Assembly: GCA_014529385.2 (NCBI GenBank)
Contig: CM043947.1
Coordinates: 130,288,391-130,352,390, forward strand
Direction of reading: 5' to 3'
Length of the DNA stretch: 64,000 nt
Source: Adiantum capillus-veneris
Lineage: Eukaryota; Streptophyta; Polypodiopsida; Polypodiales; Pteridaceae
Notes under the pieces: generated by a model
Seen by the model: the letters and a program-made list of their open reading frames with translations, nothing else
The model's database searches: none
Told to the model about the DNA's origin: nothing
Program-made: the position numbers and the translations under genes
In this document: one piece after another, positions 45,627 through 58,048 of the stretch
Position numbering within the stretch: position 1 is the stretch's first letter
Layout: every line of letters begins with the position of its first letter

Positions 45627-46121
45627 AACAAAAGGTAATCAGTGAGGCGATGATTTCATGAGAAATTCTTTTTATCGTAGCTTAACTACAAGGTCTTCTA
45701 CGTATAGCCTCTAGTCAGCCCTCGGACATGAAATACTTGGCTCTCGCGTTTAAACAATTTAATTGACCAAAAAAAATTAAAAAGCTTACCCATGGTATTA
45801 ATAGTCGATCTTTAGTGCCTTTTGACCGTTGAATTAGCGACCCCGAACTTGTTTAGTTTTTTACCTTCCCAACTGTTTATGCATTTGATTATATTGCAAT
45901 TTAATGTTTATTGCTGACAAATGGTTTAGAATTATGGTACCAATCAATTTGTCTGCCTAAAACTGCATATGCTTTTTAATTGTATATGAGAATATAATTA
46001 CTGTGCCAATGTTGTTTGATTTTGCAGTGGCTGAAGAAGGCTAAGGACATTCATCTCAAATGCTCTTCCACCTCAACGAACGAGCTTCAACTCAATAGCT
46101 TTCGAGGACGGAATCTACATC
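45627..46121. other. unassigned sequence
   Basis: No gene or repeat recognised. Confidence 0.4.
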
Positions 46122-46430
46122 AGGAAGGGGGGCATGTTAACCCTCACGCACATTCCTATCACCTACGACGGATGCTGTATTATTTATTTGGTAGATCAAG
46201 TACCGAGCTTGTCGGTCCAATAGGAAAAGGGTAAGAGTGATCGCCAATGAGAGGCGCACTCTAACTGGAACATTCAAGGGATTAGTTGGCTAAGCATGGG
46301 CGCTAGAATGTGAATGGGGCGAGCTCATATAAAAGTCAACTAAACCTAAAATTCACTCATTCTCTCATTTGTGCAATTGAAGAGTGCTCTTGCTCCATCT
46401 CCATCTTCTTCTTCTTCATCTCCTTGTGTG
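46122..46430 (+). mobile_element. polypurine tract and LTR-like start
   Basis: AGGAAGGGGGGC (46122-46133) is followed by TGTTAACCCTCACGC at 46135, the layout of a PPT plus 3' LTR. A TATAAAA-like box lies near 46328. The LTR end is obscured by microsatellite DNA. No partner is seen. Confidence 0.4.
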
Positions 46431-46440
46431 TGTGTGTATA

Positions 46441-46525
<85 letters not shown>

Positions 46526-46607
46526 TGATAGTGAATTGAAATGATATATTAACTTCTCAAAAGGGTGCAATGGCCTATGAGACTAGAATATTGTGTCCAT
46601 ACATGTT

Positions 46608-46673
<66 letters not shown>

Positions 46674-46828
46674 TATTTTTGAAAAAAGAACCAAAAAATT
46701 TACCATAAGGCTACACACATGTGTGTATACATAGAAAATAAAACACACACACACACACACACACACACAAATGAAAATGAAATGAATTTGAAAGGCACTT
46801 ATACACATACACGAACACATAATACACA

Positions 46829-46866
<38 letters not shown>
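46431..46866. repeat. microsatellite cluster
   Basis: (TG)n-(AG)n at 46444-46521, (AG)n at 46610-46672, (CA)n at about 46743-46770 and (AG)n at about 46831-46866. Frames through these encode only Ser/Leu, Cys/Val or His/Thr repeats. Confidence 0.95.
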
Positions 46867-46870
<4 letters not shown>

Positions 46871-47699
46871 ATACACCACACATACACACTCACTGGGACA
46901 TGAGAAGATATGGTTGTTAATGTCATACGGATAGTTTCAAAAGACCCCAAGGGTGTAAGTGCCATGATGCCAGGACTAATTTCATTAGTCATGAAGCACT
47001 CTGATGAGTCTTGAAATGAAGGTATGATACTCAAGAGGGCATTGCAATAATCAACCTCCTATTCTTCACAATAACCTACCAGACCTGGGTGTTCTATACA
47101 TCATGCCACTTGGGATTTTGAACTTAAAAGCCTAAAACAATCCAACAAAACTAAAAGTCGTATTGGGTTTGATAATTTTCACTTCATGAAGAGAGTTTCA
47201 AGCTCACGAGGAGATGATGTTAGCATCATAGAAACAATCCAAAGAGACCTTTCACATCTATCCTTTGAGTCTTGAACTCAAGCTGTTATTTGAGAGGGAA
47301 CTCAAATATCCAAACTCATAGTCAAGCCCAAGGAATGCTAAAGAGTCAATTGAGATATTCCACACTTAGGGCCTAGAAGGAAGTCAGGGGTCATGCTTAT
47401 CTTGAGAAACCTCATACTCTATCTGGTGGATTTTAATTTCAAGAAAGACCTCACATTCAAGAGGAAAGGAGATCAATCAGACTACCACATTTGCGTGATA
47501 GAGAGGCTGTGTGAGTACTAAAAGAACGAAGTGTTTAATGCTATAGCGGAAGAAGGAGCCATGCCATGTGGTGTGAAATGTGAGCCAAAGGCTTTGGACA
47601 AAAAAAGGATCCATCAGGTGAGGAAAGAGCTCGCAAAAACCAGTGGCAACTGCGAATGACAACCTCCAACTTGGTTATGTCCATGCCAATTCTTTTAAG
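46867..47699. other. unassigned sequence with a dispersed direct repeat
   Basis: A ~60-bp segment containing CACTTAGGGCCTAGA at about 47335-47395 recurs at about 47716-47780. No gene is recognised between them. Confidence 0.5.
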
Positions 47700-47789
47700 C
47701 TCATTTTCAAATTCCAGGAATGCTACTAAAGATTCAATTGAGATAATCCCACACTTAGGGCCTAGAGGAAAGTTAGGGGTCACTCAAGA

Positions 47790-48182
47790 TGCTGAAAAGG
47801 GCATCTCTCCAATCGCAATCACTTATGTTTGCATCTTGAAGGCATGTGTCACCACTCAAGATGCTGATATGGGCATAAGAATTCAAGATAAGATTGTTAT
47901 TCAGGGGCTATTGGAAGAAAATCTCGCGCTTGGCAATGCCTTGGTCGATATGTATGCCAAACGTGGTATCCTTCAGAAAGCACAAAAGCGTTTAAGGAGT
48001 TACCTATCCCAAATCATGCTCTTGGAATTCATTGACTGCAGGATATGCTGAATGGAGGCAAGGCCATGAAGCTCTGGTCTCTTCAGCAGATGCAAAGCAA
48101 GGGCATCACTCCAAATGCAGTCACTTACACTTGCATCTTGAAGGCGCGTGCCACCACTCAAGATGTTGATACAAGCAAATAA
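47790..48182 (+). pseudogene. pentatricopeptide repeat (PPR) protein fragment
   Basis: The first part (frame 47656-48051) encodes GISPIAITYVCILKACVTTQDADMGIRIQDKIV followed by LALGNALVDMYAKRG, the signature of plant PLS-class PPR proteins. After a frame break near 48000 another frame resumes with MQSKGITPNAVTYTCILKA and stops at DTSK. PPR proteins bind organellar RNA and direct editing, splicing or stability. Here only about two repeats survive, with degraded turns between, no start and no C-terminal E/DYW domain. The wording resembles the expanded PPR families of ferns and lycophytes. It is a dead fragment, possibly moved by a retroelement. Confidence 0.8.
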
Positions 48183-48434
48183 TTTACGATGAAGGAGCAA
48201 GAGAAACATCGAGCAAGAGAGACAAAGAGGGAATGGAAGAGCTTGGGCTGATTCATCATTACAAAACTTATTTGAGTTGGGTTCAAAAAATAGATTGAAG
48301 AGAAGTGTGTAGAGCTCCAACTCAATATCTTGATCATGTTGAAATAGCACGACTAAGATTTCTATGTAGATATATTCCATAGATTTTTTTGGCAATAATG
48401 TAAACATTTTTTTTTTTGTTTGAAATATGTCTCT
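48183..48434. other. spacer between PPR fragment and retroelement
   Basis: No feature recognised. Confidence 0.4.
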
Positions 48435-49400
48435 TTAGTGATCTGCTTTTGTGTAATCTCTCGGACGTTTCTTACAAGGCTTCTGTTTTTTAGCACTAGC
48501 TATGGTTGCTAAAGAAGCTTTAGGGACCCACTTGTATGTTTTCTTTGTTGTATTAGGATGAGTCTTGTCAGAAGCTATATGCATTGCTTGTAGCATATTT
48601 AAAGGTACGAGTGGTGGCATTTCATCCCCCTCAGGTGTTACCCAGGTCGTCCCCCTATTTCCCCAAGTGTCTGTGGTTGCTACTAGGTGGACCCAATCCA
48701 CATTGTCCGACTCAGTCATCCCAGGTAGTACATCCATATAAGGAGAATCTTCCCCAACATCAGTGTCCGCTTTACACGTGTAACAATACTGCAATGGGGC
48801 CGAGTGAACTGCAGTGAATTATAAACCTGTTTCCTAGGGGATGTGCTCAACCTGTCACAAGATCCACTCCAATGACAGAATCTTGGAACTACAAGTAGAC
48901 ATGGTTTTTAGACCAGTCATGCACCATTTTTGCTTCCCTCATGAAAGGACGTCATAAGATCATCTCCGATGCCATAGTGTGCTTGGAGAAATCCATAACA
49001 ATGAAGGTAATTCTTATTTTATGTCCAAAGACTTGATCTTGAGATCTTCTAGCATCCAAATAGGTTTAACAAAAGACCCATTGCCCATTTTCACTACTAT
49101 GGTTGTGGTCGCAAGGTGAGGTCCTCCCATAGTTTCCCATCAATTTTTAGTCACAATGCTAACCTCAGCGCCACCATCAAGGATTCCCTTCACAGTTAAT
49201 CCCTTAGTAGTGATTGGTATGGTCGCATTGGATTCGTCTCCCTCAAAGTATTATCCCAACTTGTTAACAGGTATTTCTATAATAAGGTTGTCATCTAGGT
49301 TGGGTTGTGGATCTAAGTGTCCTCGTCTATTGGCATCTCCCCAGCTCCATCCATCTGTGCAATATGTGGTAGCCCAAACTTTAGTTATCTATTGACGAAG
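48435..49400 (-). pseudogene. retropepsin and downstream ORF of a gag-protease element
   Basis: Around 49150-49250 the minus strand encodes ATIPITTKGLTVKGILDGGAEVSIVTK, a retroviral-type aspartic protease with D-G-G in place of the usual D-(S/T)-G. DGG variants occur in some plant Ty3-type proteases. A stop follows within ten codons (TKN-stop-WETMG). Downstream, a 119-codon frame (48435-48794) ends with KKTYKWVPKASLATIASAKK and a basic tail. No RT or integrase follows, so the element looks non-autonomous or truncated. The protease would process gag. Confidence 0.65.
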
Positions 49401-51640
49401 GCTTGAAGAGCTGAGACTAGCTCAGGGTCTTTATATAGTTTGGACATGATGGTGGTTCTAACTTCTGAAGACATGAAATCCATCAATTTGGCAATGTTTA
49501 ACGGCACCTTTTGGGCTTCAGTCCCTTGACATGGGAAAGATGGGATCTCCATTTCTTCGATAGGATCAAGTAGTCCCTCTCTAAACATTCTTTCCATCAA
49601 GAAGTGAGTACGCCAACTTTCCCATGACTTTAAGTCACTTTCTTCTTGGATGACACTAGGTATGGCTAAGGGTCTATGGACTTGGTGAGGTTGTTGTTGC
49701 ATAGGGAACACGGTGTCTGTAATCTAGATCTGCCTAGGTGCTGGTTCTAGATCCTTTTGGGTATCTTCTACCAAACTCCTTAATTGCTTGACTCGCTCAA
49801 TCTCCTCTGTAGGGTTTGGATAAGTTCCTATCTTCTTCTTGGATCCTGGCCATTGTGGCTCCTCAAGATCTTCCTTGTTGGTTTCTATCTTAGTGGTTGT
49901 TTTGGTCTCCATGGTTTCACCCGAATCAGAATCCTCTTCAGCGTCATTCATATATACGGGGTCATCACCAGTCCCTATGTTGGTCTTTGAACTGGGGTCT
50001 GACTTCGCTGCTTTTTGCGATCTCTTCCTTCCTGTTTTCTTTTTTTTCTAAGATTGGGCAATTGATGTCGTGTCTATTTCCTCAAGGATATAATTTTGTT
50101 TTTGGAGCATCGATCGTGTGAGTACGTTTACTGGTACCATAGGTGTACTTTGTGATGGCTCCTTGGTAACTTCAATCAAGTTTAATGGCATGATCTTCGG
50201 TGCATTTGGATTATATGGACATTGGGCAATCAAATGATCTATGCCACATCGATTACACACGAGTATCGGCATTGTAGACGTGCTCGCTTGATTGGTTTGC
50301 ATTAGTGTGGCGTTCTTTTGTAGCCTAATAGGGCACTCGGCTACACAATGTGGATCTCCACACTCATAGCATTGACGAGGTGGTCTCTTAACAGTGTAAT
50401 TGATATTTTGGTCTCTTGCCGCAAGAGCAGCTACTTGATATACAGGTTTGACTTGTCCCCAATAGTCCTCCATGTAGTATTGTGGACTTTCTTCAAGCAC
50501 ATCCATCCCATAGGCAATATTAGGGTCTATACCTTCGTCACAACCTTCCAAACAAGCAATAGATGACTCGCAACCTAATTGATCCACAGAAGTGATTCTC
50601 GGATGTGGTGGTTGCAGTCCTAGCACTGGAGGTGGTAAGGGTGTTGTTTGAACAACATTTTGGGCCCTAGGGACCATGTGTTGTGCTGTTTGTTCAAGAG
50701 GTGGGGCCGACATCAATGCAGGCACTGGAGGTGTGTCTGTCCATGCTAAGGTTGGTCTATTGGCCATCGCGCTCTTAAATACTACGCAATCCTTAGCTTG
50801 ATGACCATACCTCCCACAGGCATTGCAATTCCCATTGAATTTACTATAAAAGTAGGGCATTCACTGGTACTATGCGGTCCATAGCATATTGAGCACCATT
50901 GTTGCTCCCTTCTTGGATACATATGATCGTTTTGTGGAGCATGATTGTCTCTAAGACTCTCTTGAATAGCGTTGGTGAGATCTGCTAAAGTCATCTCAGA
51001 TATCTTTGGCTCCTTAGCAATAGGCTTTAGGGTCATTGGCTGATGCCCTGATGCTTGTGAGCTAATAGATTTAGGCTCAACAGACACTCTTTCTCCTTGA
51101 ATCGTTAAATTATCCTCCAATTGGATCGCATTGGTGGTGACTGCTTCCCAAGTGGTGATACCTCTAATGACTAGGCCATTGTAGATATCCTCATGTCGTA
51201 ACCCCCTAATGAATCTATCAAGCAATTGATTATTATTGAAGCTCTCATTTGGATTACAACGAGAATTCAAATGCTTTAAGCGACTAATAAAGTCTCTCAC
51301 CGACTCTCCTTCCTCTCATTGGGCTTTCTGGAGCTGAGAGGCTACACCCCAAAGTACTCCCTCTCGTATGTATTCTTTCAAGAATAATCTACTAAGAGTA
51401 GGGTAAATCGTTTTTTCTTCCACGCTTAGGGTTCTATACCAATCCCCAGCCTTTCCACTTAAGGTTAGGCTTAAAGCATTACTCTTATGCAGGTCATTGT
51501 GTTCTCCTAGAGAATCGCATATTTGTTCAAACACTTCGATATGCTTTCTCACATCCCCATCTCCACTAAATTTTTGTGTGAGCTTGGCTATTTGTATTGC
51601 CTTACTTCTAGGTTCTCTATCAGGTGTGTTACACATATTC
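49401..51640 (-). pseudogene. gag: gag of the gag-protease element, four zinc knuckles
   Basis: The capsid part is at 51316-51636 (RKHIEVFEQICDSLGEH, LSLTLSGKAGDWYRTL, FLKEYIREG) and 50782-51300 (RDFISRLKHLNSRCNP, LLDRFIRGLRHEDIYNGL), typical of Retrotrans_gag. The zinc-binding motifs are CSICYGPHSTSEC, CNACGRYGHQAKDC, CYECGDPHCVAEC and CNRCGIDHLIAQC. Only the second is CX2CX4HX4C; the others are CX2CX3HX4C. Frames 50048-50860 and 49385-49951 continue with Pro-rich and acidic linkers. A frame change lies between 51300 and 51320 and another near 50790. Gag would package RNA; four knuckles is more than the usual one or two. Confidence 0.75.
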
Positions 51641-52053
51641 TCAGTTTTAGATCGACCAATAGCTTGAGAAAATTTCCCAAGTCACCTAAGTGAGCAGGCA
51701 CCGTGGGTGAAGGCGCTCCAAAGACTACATGTAAAGTAGGTATTGGCATTGGGCTTGGCGCATAGGAAGCCCTTGGATTCCACATTGGGTACAATGTTGT
51801 GCCATGTAGTGTCCCAAAGTTCATATGTGTGGCCCTAGGCATAGCAGACGTCGGATGTGACATGCTAATGCTAGCCGGTATAGTCCCATGGAAATAACAA
51901 TGCAAGTGTAGCAGAGAAAGAAGAGGATACAACTCATGAGCCCTTGCCTGCAAGTGCGTGCAATCTGCTTCACACACACACACACACACATGCAGTACCA
52001 AAGGAGCAAGCACTTGTTCTGAAGCTTCAACGTCGATGTACGTCTCAACGTCC

Positions 52054-52103
<50 letters not shown>

Positions 52104-52352
52104 CTATCTATTCGTAGGTATACTTCATGGAGCAGAGGATGTGAAGCAAGGAATTTGGCCATCACCACACATGTAAATGAGCTTGAAATCCTGGCGAGCC
52201 ACCACCAAACTGGAACATAATCTTTTGAAGGCATCATTAATGTGCAACGCGTGTGCTCTTTCTTCAGCCAAGGTGCCAACTCGTTTTTTCTTTGTCTCTA
52301 GCCTTCGGCTCATAGTTGTAGACACGTGGCAAGGCTCTCCCAAGCGCCATAT
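51641..52352 (-). other. leader and gag N-terminus of the gag-protease element
   Basis: The minus-strand frame with MSHPTSAMPRATHMNFGTLHG (about 51860) gives a Pro/Thr-rich N-terminus that joins the capsid through a frameshift near 51680. Upstream, a primer-site-like TGGCGCTTGGGAGAGC (52336-52351, minus strand) follows a CTAACA end, suggesting a 5' LTR from about 52354 rightwards. (CA)n at 51969-51990 and (CT)n-(CTAT)n at 52055-52111 interrupt the leader. Confidence 0.45.
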
Positions 52353-52930
<578 letters not shown>

Positions 52931-52941
52931 TGTCGGCGATG

Positions 52942-53223
52942 GCTACCACTACTTGCAAAGGGCCACACATGTAGAAAAAATGACCCCGAATCCCCAAGGA
53001 TTCTAGATCCCAACACAAACATATCATCAACAACAACTAGAAGCCATGATTATGGCTTATTTGGTCTCATCGCTAGAGACCGTTAACAAGCAAAGTGAAG
53101 AGCTACGTGCACTTGCAACAACAGAGAATTCCACTTTAAAAACTCTTGTTGTTGAGAATGAGCACCTCAAGAAGGTGCTTGTCGCTTGGAGCGTCTCAAG
53201 AATAAATTTGAAAGACCAATGGT
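52942..53223 (+). pseudogene. coiled-coil ORF fragment
   Basis: The plus strand from ATG at 52942 (MATTTCKGP) and, after a stop, the frame containing EAMIMAYLVSSLETVNKQ then LVVENEHLKKVL forms a heptad-rich coiled coil. It ends at TAA 53221-53223. It resembles the minus-strand ORF at 35394-35612 in both sequence pattern and length. A poorly conserved primer-like sequence may precede it (near 52888). It is probably a retroelement gag or ORF1 N-terminus; the rest is missing. Confidence 0.4.
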
Positions 53224-53812
53224 AACTATGACATGCTCTTCTCCTCCCAACCTCTCTGTATATAGCCCTTGGCCTAGAGGCCCCTGAACTGCATGCTTAG
53301 CCTAGGGCCATGCCCCATTGGTCCTACCATTGCCCTTACATTACTCCCCCCTTGGAGAAGTTTTTTTCTCCTCAAAAACAAAAGTAGAATTTCTTCATAA
53401 GCACACTAATATTTTTACTTAACTAGACCTTGCTAATTGAAAACACCATAACCTGTACTTAAGGTTATGTGCACATTGCAAATAAATTCTCTACCATAAA
53501 CATGCATAATTCATGTTGATGTATGAGTCCCGGTGAGTAACTTGTAGACACTGGTAGCATGCAAAAATCAAATTGGTCAAGCTTTAACTGCATACTGTGT
53601 AGACATCATGTGAAATACAAAACATAAGGCCATAGCATATAATGTTGATAGGTATCAATCATACAATGTTGTAAAAGACATAAGCTCATAGCTTATCTAA
53701 CTAATAATCTGTAGAGATACCTAACAATTTTTTAAAAAATAATGGCATGTAGCCTCACACATTGGAGAATGAATCATAGCTTGCATGACATCTAGCCATC
53801 ATCCAAAAACAT
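53224..53812. other. unassigned AT-rich sequence
   Basis: No gene or clear repeat recognised. Confidence 0.4.
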
Positions 53813-53820
53813 GATGAGTT

Positions 53821-54338
53821 TGCGGGGAGTCCACTATGTAAAAATTGCATATAGCACGTGCGAACAAGAGGTATTTAAATAATCCCTTAACTGTATACTC
53901 GGGGGGTTCACTATGTGTAAAAATACCATTTCACGTGTGTTCAAAACATATTTGTGAAACCCCTTATCTGTGAATTTTTTTAGTGATATAATGTACCCTT
54001 TTCTTTTAAAATCTGTTAAAAAAAATTTAAATTTTGAAAAAATAGTATCCTTTTGTATATATATTTCTGTAAGTTTTAGGAGCTTTAAATACCCTTCTGT
54101 TGAACTCACGTGATAGGTTACATTTATCTTAGGTGACCTCCTTGAGCTTGTATATTTTCAAGTATTATATGTATCCCTTATGTATGCATTTTTGTTAAAA
54201 AAACTAGCCCTTATGTATAAAAATTTTCAATTAAAAAACCCATTATGTGAGTACATTTATCTGTAAATGTACCTAATTATAAATCCCTTATTTTGTTCGC
54301 ACGTGTTATCTTACATATTTCCTAGTGGACGCCTCGGG
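53821..54338. mobile_element. 518-bp MITE-like element with G-box palindromes
   Basis: Inverted ends: near the left end GTCCACTA (53829-53836) and ATAGCACGTGCGAACAA; near the right end the reverse complements TAGTGGAC (54323-54330) and TTGTTCGCACGTGTTAT. Together they form imperfect inverted repeats of roughly 35-40 bp. GATGAGTT flanks the element at 53813-53820 and 54339-54346, an 8-bp target duplication like those of hAT-type elements. The inside is AT-rich, repeats CCCTTA-type phrases, and has CACGTG at 53855, 53932, 54107 and 54300. No transposase is encoded. Confidence 0.7.
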
Positions 54339-54550
54339 GATGAGTTCAAAGTAGACTTTTAAAAATTATCATACAGAACTTGATACTCTTTAGCCTTATG
54401 AGTGTAGCACCCACTTGGGAAACTAGTATACCCTTGCACGTGATGAATGGTTGTGTAGAGTAGAAATATTGAAATTTAGACTCTCGATTGCTAGATCATA
54501 TCCAACTTTCTACTCATCTTATGCTTGCAAAAATTTACCCATTATACAAA

Positions 54551-54555
54551 ATGTA
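54551..54555. repeat. target site duplication ATGTA (left)
   Basis: It matches 59709-59713 on the other side of copia-2. Confidence 0.9.
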
Positions 54556-54782
54556 TGTTGGAATTAGGGTTGCAAAGAAACACACACAGCTTGGAGAAGA
54601 CGAAGGAAGCTCAAGGCACACAATAGAGAGTGTGTTACTTAGTGTGCAATGGAAAGATAGATAGCCCTAGAGTGATGGGCGTATATACAATGCATAGGGG
54701 AAAAAACCTCCTAAAGAGGGAAAAAATGCCCCGGCGGTCCTAGTGTGTTCACACACATCACTACTACATGTATATGGTAACA
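54556..54782 (-). repeat. copia-2 3' LTR
   Basis: 227 bp. The purine-rich minus-strand sequence CTCCAGGGGGGATT (54783-54796) next to it is the probable polypurine tract. Confidence 0.93.
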
Positions 54783-54937
54783 AATCCCCCCTGGAGTGAT
54801 GCGGTGAACGAGAGCTGGCACATGAGTAAAGGGAAGTGCCATGCCCTGAGGACAGGATCAGTCCACAAAGGGGAGTAAGCCCAAAGCTTTGCGGTTCTCA
54901 CGAGACAATGCCTTTGTGAAAAATTCTGCAAGGTGTC

Positions 54938-55963
54938 CTATGTTGGCACATAAGCCAAGCCGATCTCTCCTGCTAAGAGCCTCTCCTTGACATAGTGGTA
55001 ATGCACCTCAATGTGCTTTGTGCGAGCATGAAAAACTGGGTTCCTCGCAACTGCCAATGCGCTCTGACTGTCAGTGTAGATAGTGTTGGCAGTGTCCTGT
55101 CCAACACCCAAATCAGCCATAAGGCGTCTGAGCCATACACACTCAACCGTAGCTATGAAGACTGCTATGTACTCAGCCTCACAACTCGAAGTGGCCATAG
55201 TAGGTTGCTTCTTGCTCAACCATGATATACATGAACTGCCAAGCATGAAACAAAAACCACTTGTGGACACTCGCGTGTCAAAACAACCAGCCCAATTTGA
55301 GTCCGAAAAAGCCTGTAAGTCTGGCGGCAATGATCCCCCCTTGGGATAAAACAAGCCAAGATGTAAAGTGCCACTAAGATAGCGGAAAATCCTCTTGACA
55401 GCCTTCCAATGCTTAGACCCTGCGCTATGCATAAATCTGCTGACCTGTGAGACTGGAAACTGAATATCCGGCCTCGTGTTGCATACATAAATGAGGCAGC
55501 CAATAGTAGTTTGGTAAAGAGTGACATTAGCAGGATCACCAGCATCATGTAGACTCAACTTCAAACCTGTTTCCATGGGAGTGGCAATAGGTTTGCAATC
55601 CTCAAGTCCAAACTTACATAGCAATGTCTCTATGTAACTTTTCTGACACAAGGCAATACCACCATCACATTGCTTAAACTGTATACCCAAATAATGATGC
55701 AACAGTCCCAAATCTTTCATCTTGAAAGTAGCATTCAAATCAGCCTTAAATTCAACAATATGTCTCTCATTTGGTCCAGTGATCAACAAATCATCAACAT
55801 AAAGAACCACAATGAGAAGTACATCACCCTCACGCTTTACATACAATGTGCTTTCTGTTGGACTGTTACGAAAGCCTTGTTTGACCAAATGAGTGTCAGC
55901 TTTCTCGTACCAAGCACGAGGAGATTGCTTCAACCCATACAAAGCCTTGTTACATTTGCACAC
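54938..55963 (-). pseudogene. pol: copia-2 reverse transcriptase C-terminal part and RNase H
   Basis: The frame covers NKALYGLKQSPRAW, the catalytic YVDDLLITG, LHHYLGIQF, YLSGTLHLGL and RNase H motifs (SDSNWAGC, TSSCEAEYIA, YTDSQSALAV, RTKHIEVHYH). It ends AYVPT at a stop created by a frameshift. The adjacent frame continues with FTKALSREN, the usual copia C-terminus. The first ATG (55963) is internal, since the RT begins upstream in another frame. RT and RNase H would make the DNA copy. Confidence 0.92.
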
Positions 55964-56004
55964 TTTGTCCTCTTGTCCTTTTATGACATGACAAAACCGC
56001 GAGG

Positions 56005-56682
56005 CTACGTTACATAAACTTCCTCAAATATGTCACCATTCAAGAAAGCAGTAACAATGTCTGATTGATGTACATCCCAACCAAAATGAGCTGCCAATGC
56101 ACATAGAAAACACACAGTAGTCATACGACAAGTGGGAGCAAAAGTCTCTTCATAATCTATGCCTTTTTGCTGTGCATAACCCTTTGCAACAAGTCGAGCC
56201 TTATGGCGATCGATCTCACCATCCGGATTGCGTTTCAACTTGTAAACCCACTTCGTACCAATGGCCTTTTTGCCAAGAGGCAAATCACATAAAGTCCATG
56301 TGTCATTTTCTAGAAGTGCATCATATTCTGATTGCATGGCAGCCATCCAATGTTCTGAATTTTGTGCTTCATCAAAAGTCAGAGGCTCCTCAACATCATG
56401 TAAGCTAGACACAGTCAAAGCATAACAATCCGATGCATAAGATGCATGGCGAGAGCCTGAACGAGTACGACCAGACAAAGGTGCATCCAATTTACTGTTA
56501 CGCAAAGTGTGCACCAGCCATTTTGGCATACCTCTAGCTTGCTCATTTTCAGCCCTTTCCTCATCAAGTACATCATGTACATCTGCATCAGTAATAGGCT
56601 GATCTAGAACATTTTCAGAAACCCCCATAGGTTGTACATTTGCCTCATTGGAACTTACTGAAAAGAGGCAACAAAGTGTCAT
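56005..56682 (-). pseudogene. pol: copia-2 reverse transcriptase N-terminal part
   Basis: An acidic linker (VLDEERAENEQAR) is followed by EHWMAAMQSEYDALLENDTW, KWVYKLKRNPDGE, KARLVAKGYAQQKGIDYEETFAP and WDVHQSDIVTAFLNGD. It ends EVYVT at a TAG that fits a CAG-to-TAG change (T-stop-PRGF). A further frameshift within the next 40 nt separates it from the YVDD frame. At its start a frameshift near 56660 links it to integrase. Confidence 0.92.
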
Positions 56683-58048
56683 AAATGTCCTGTGAGCTTA
56701 CATTACTGTCTCTGGTACATGACAGCAAGGGCTGAACAAAATCTTCCACAAACACTACATCCCGTGAAACCAGAATACGTTTTGTTTGCGGATGATACAA
56801 CCTGTAACCCTTGCTTTCAGCACTATAACCAACAAAAATACATTTGACAGCCTTATCATCCAATTTTCTGTGCTGCACTTGTGGCACCAAAGCATATGCC
56901 AAACAGCCAAAAACACGCATGTGCTCAATAGAAGGCTTTCTATCATGCCATGCTTCGTATGGATTAATAGACTGCAAAGCTTTCGTAAGACACTTGTTAA
57001 GTACATAAGTGGCACACATGATGGCCTCAAGCCAAAAAGAATGCGGTAAAGCTTGACTTTTGACCATACATCGTGCCATTTCCGTCAGTGACCTATTTTT
57101 CCTCTCAGCAACACCATTTTGCTAAGGTGTATAAGGCATTGTACATTGGTGTTTTATCCCACGACTAGCCAAAAATGCATTAAATTCATGAGACATATAC
57201 TCCCCCCCTCGATCGGAACGGAGGGTGCCCATAGTACATTTCGAGACATTTTCAGCCATAGCCAGAAATTTTTTGAAGCACATAAAAACTTCAGACTTCG
57301 CTTTAAGCAGAAATACCCATGCATGCCTAGAGTAATCATCAATGAAAGTCACAAAGTACAGGTAATTGCCCAAGGACGGAGTTCGCATGGGCCCACAAAC
57401 ATCACTATGCACAAGCTGCAACCTGCATGTGGCCCGAACTGAACCATCCTTTGGAAACTTAGAACGCTGCATCTTACCCAAAATACAGCCTTCACAAACA
57501 TGTTTGACAGGTGCTTCAAGAGGTGGCAAAGAAGCAACCATATCAGATTTCTGCAAACGCAGCAAACTGGCAAAATTCAGATGACCAAAACGTGCATGCC
57601 AAAGTTTTGCATCTGAAATAGCCCTTGAATCTGCAACAGCATTTGCAAAATTTTGTCCACACTTGTCATACAAAGTGAGCTTATACAGCCCACGGCACAA
57701 AAGGCCAGATGCAACAATTTCATCACCAAAACTGAGATCATGAACTGTACATCTGTCATCCACAAATTTGACTACAAGTCCAAGTCTAGCAAGTGCGGAT
57801 ACAGACAAGAGATTCTTCTTGATCCCAGGTACATAAAGTGCATCAACAAGTGTGAAGGAACTGCCATTAGCAGCAGTGAGCACACTCTTTCCAACTCCCT
57901 GAACTGGATAAGAGGTGTTGTTGGCACAAGTGACTGAATTCCCATGAGGGACAGACTCGAGAGAGGTAAACAATTCACGATGTGAGGTAATGTGCTTTGT
58001 AGCGCCACTGTCGAAATACCACACATGTGAATCTGCAGCAACTGACAA
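56645..58048 (-). pseudogene. pol: copia-2 protease and integrase
   Basis: It begins after a TGA (58049-58051) in the same frame as gag. Protease: WYFDSGATKHIT (catalytic D-S-G). Integrase zinc site: WHARFGHLNF...CEGCILGK. Catalytic residues are in VHSDVCGPM, LRSDRGGEY and the QNGVAER region, where a TAG (57122 side) fits CAG changed to TAG. The C-terminal part has FGCLAYALVPQ and KCIFVGYS. It joins cDNA to the genome. The decay pattern is the same as in the RT. Confidence 0.92.
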
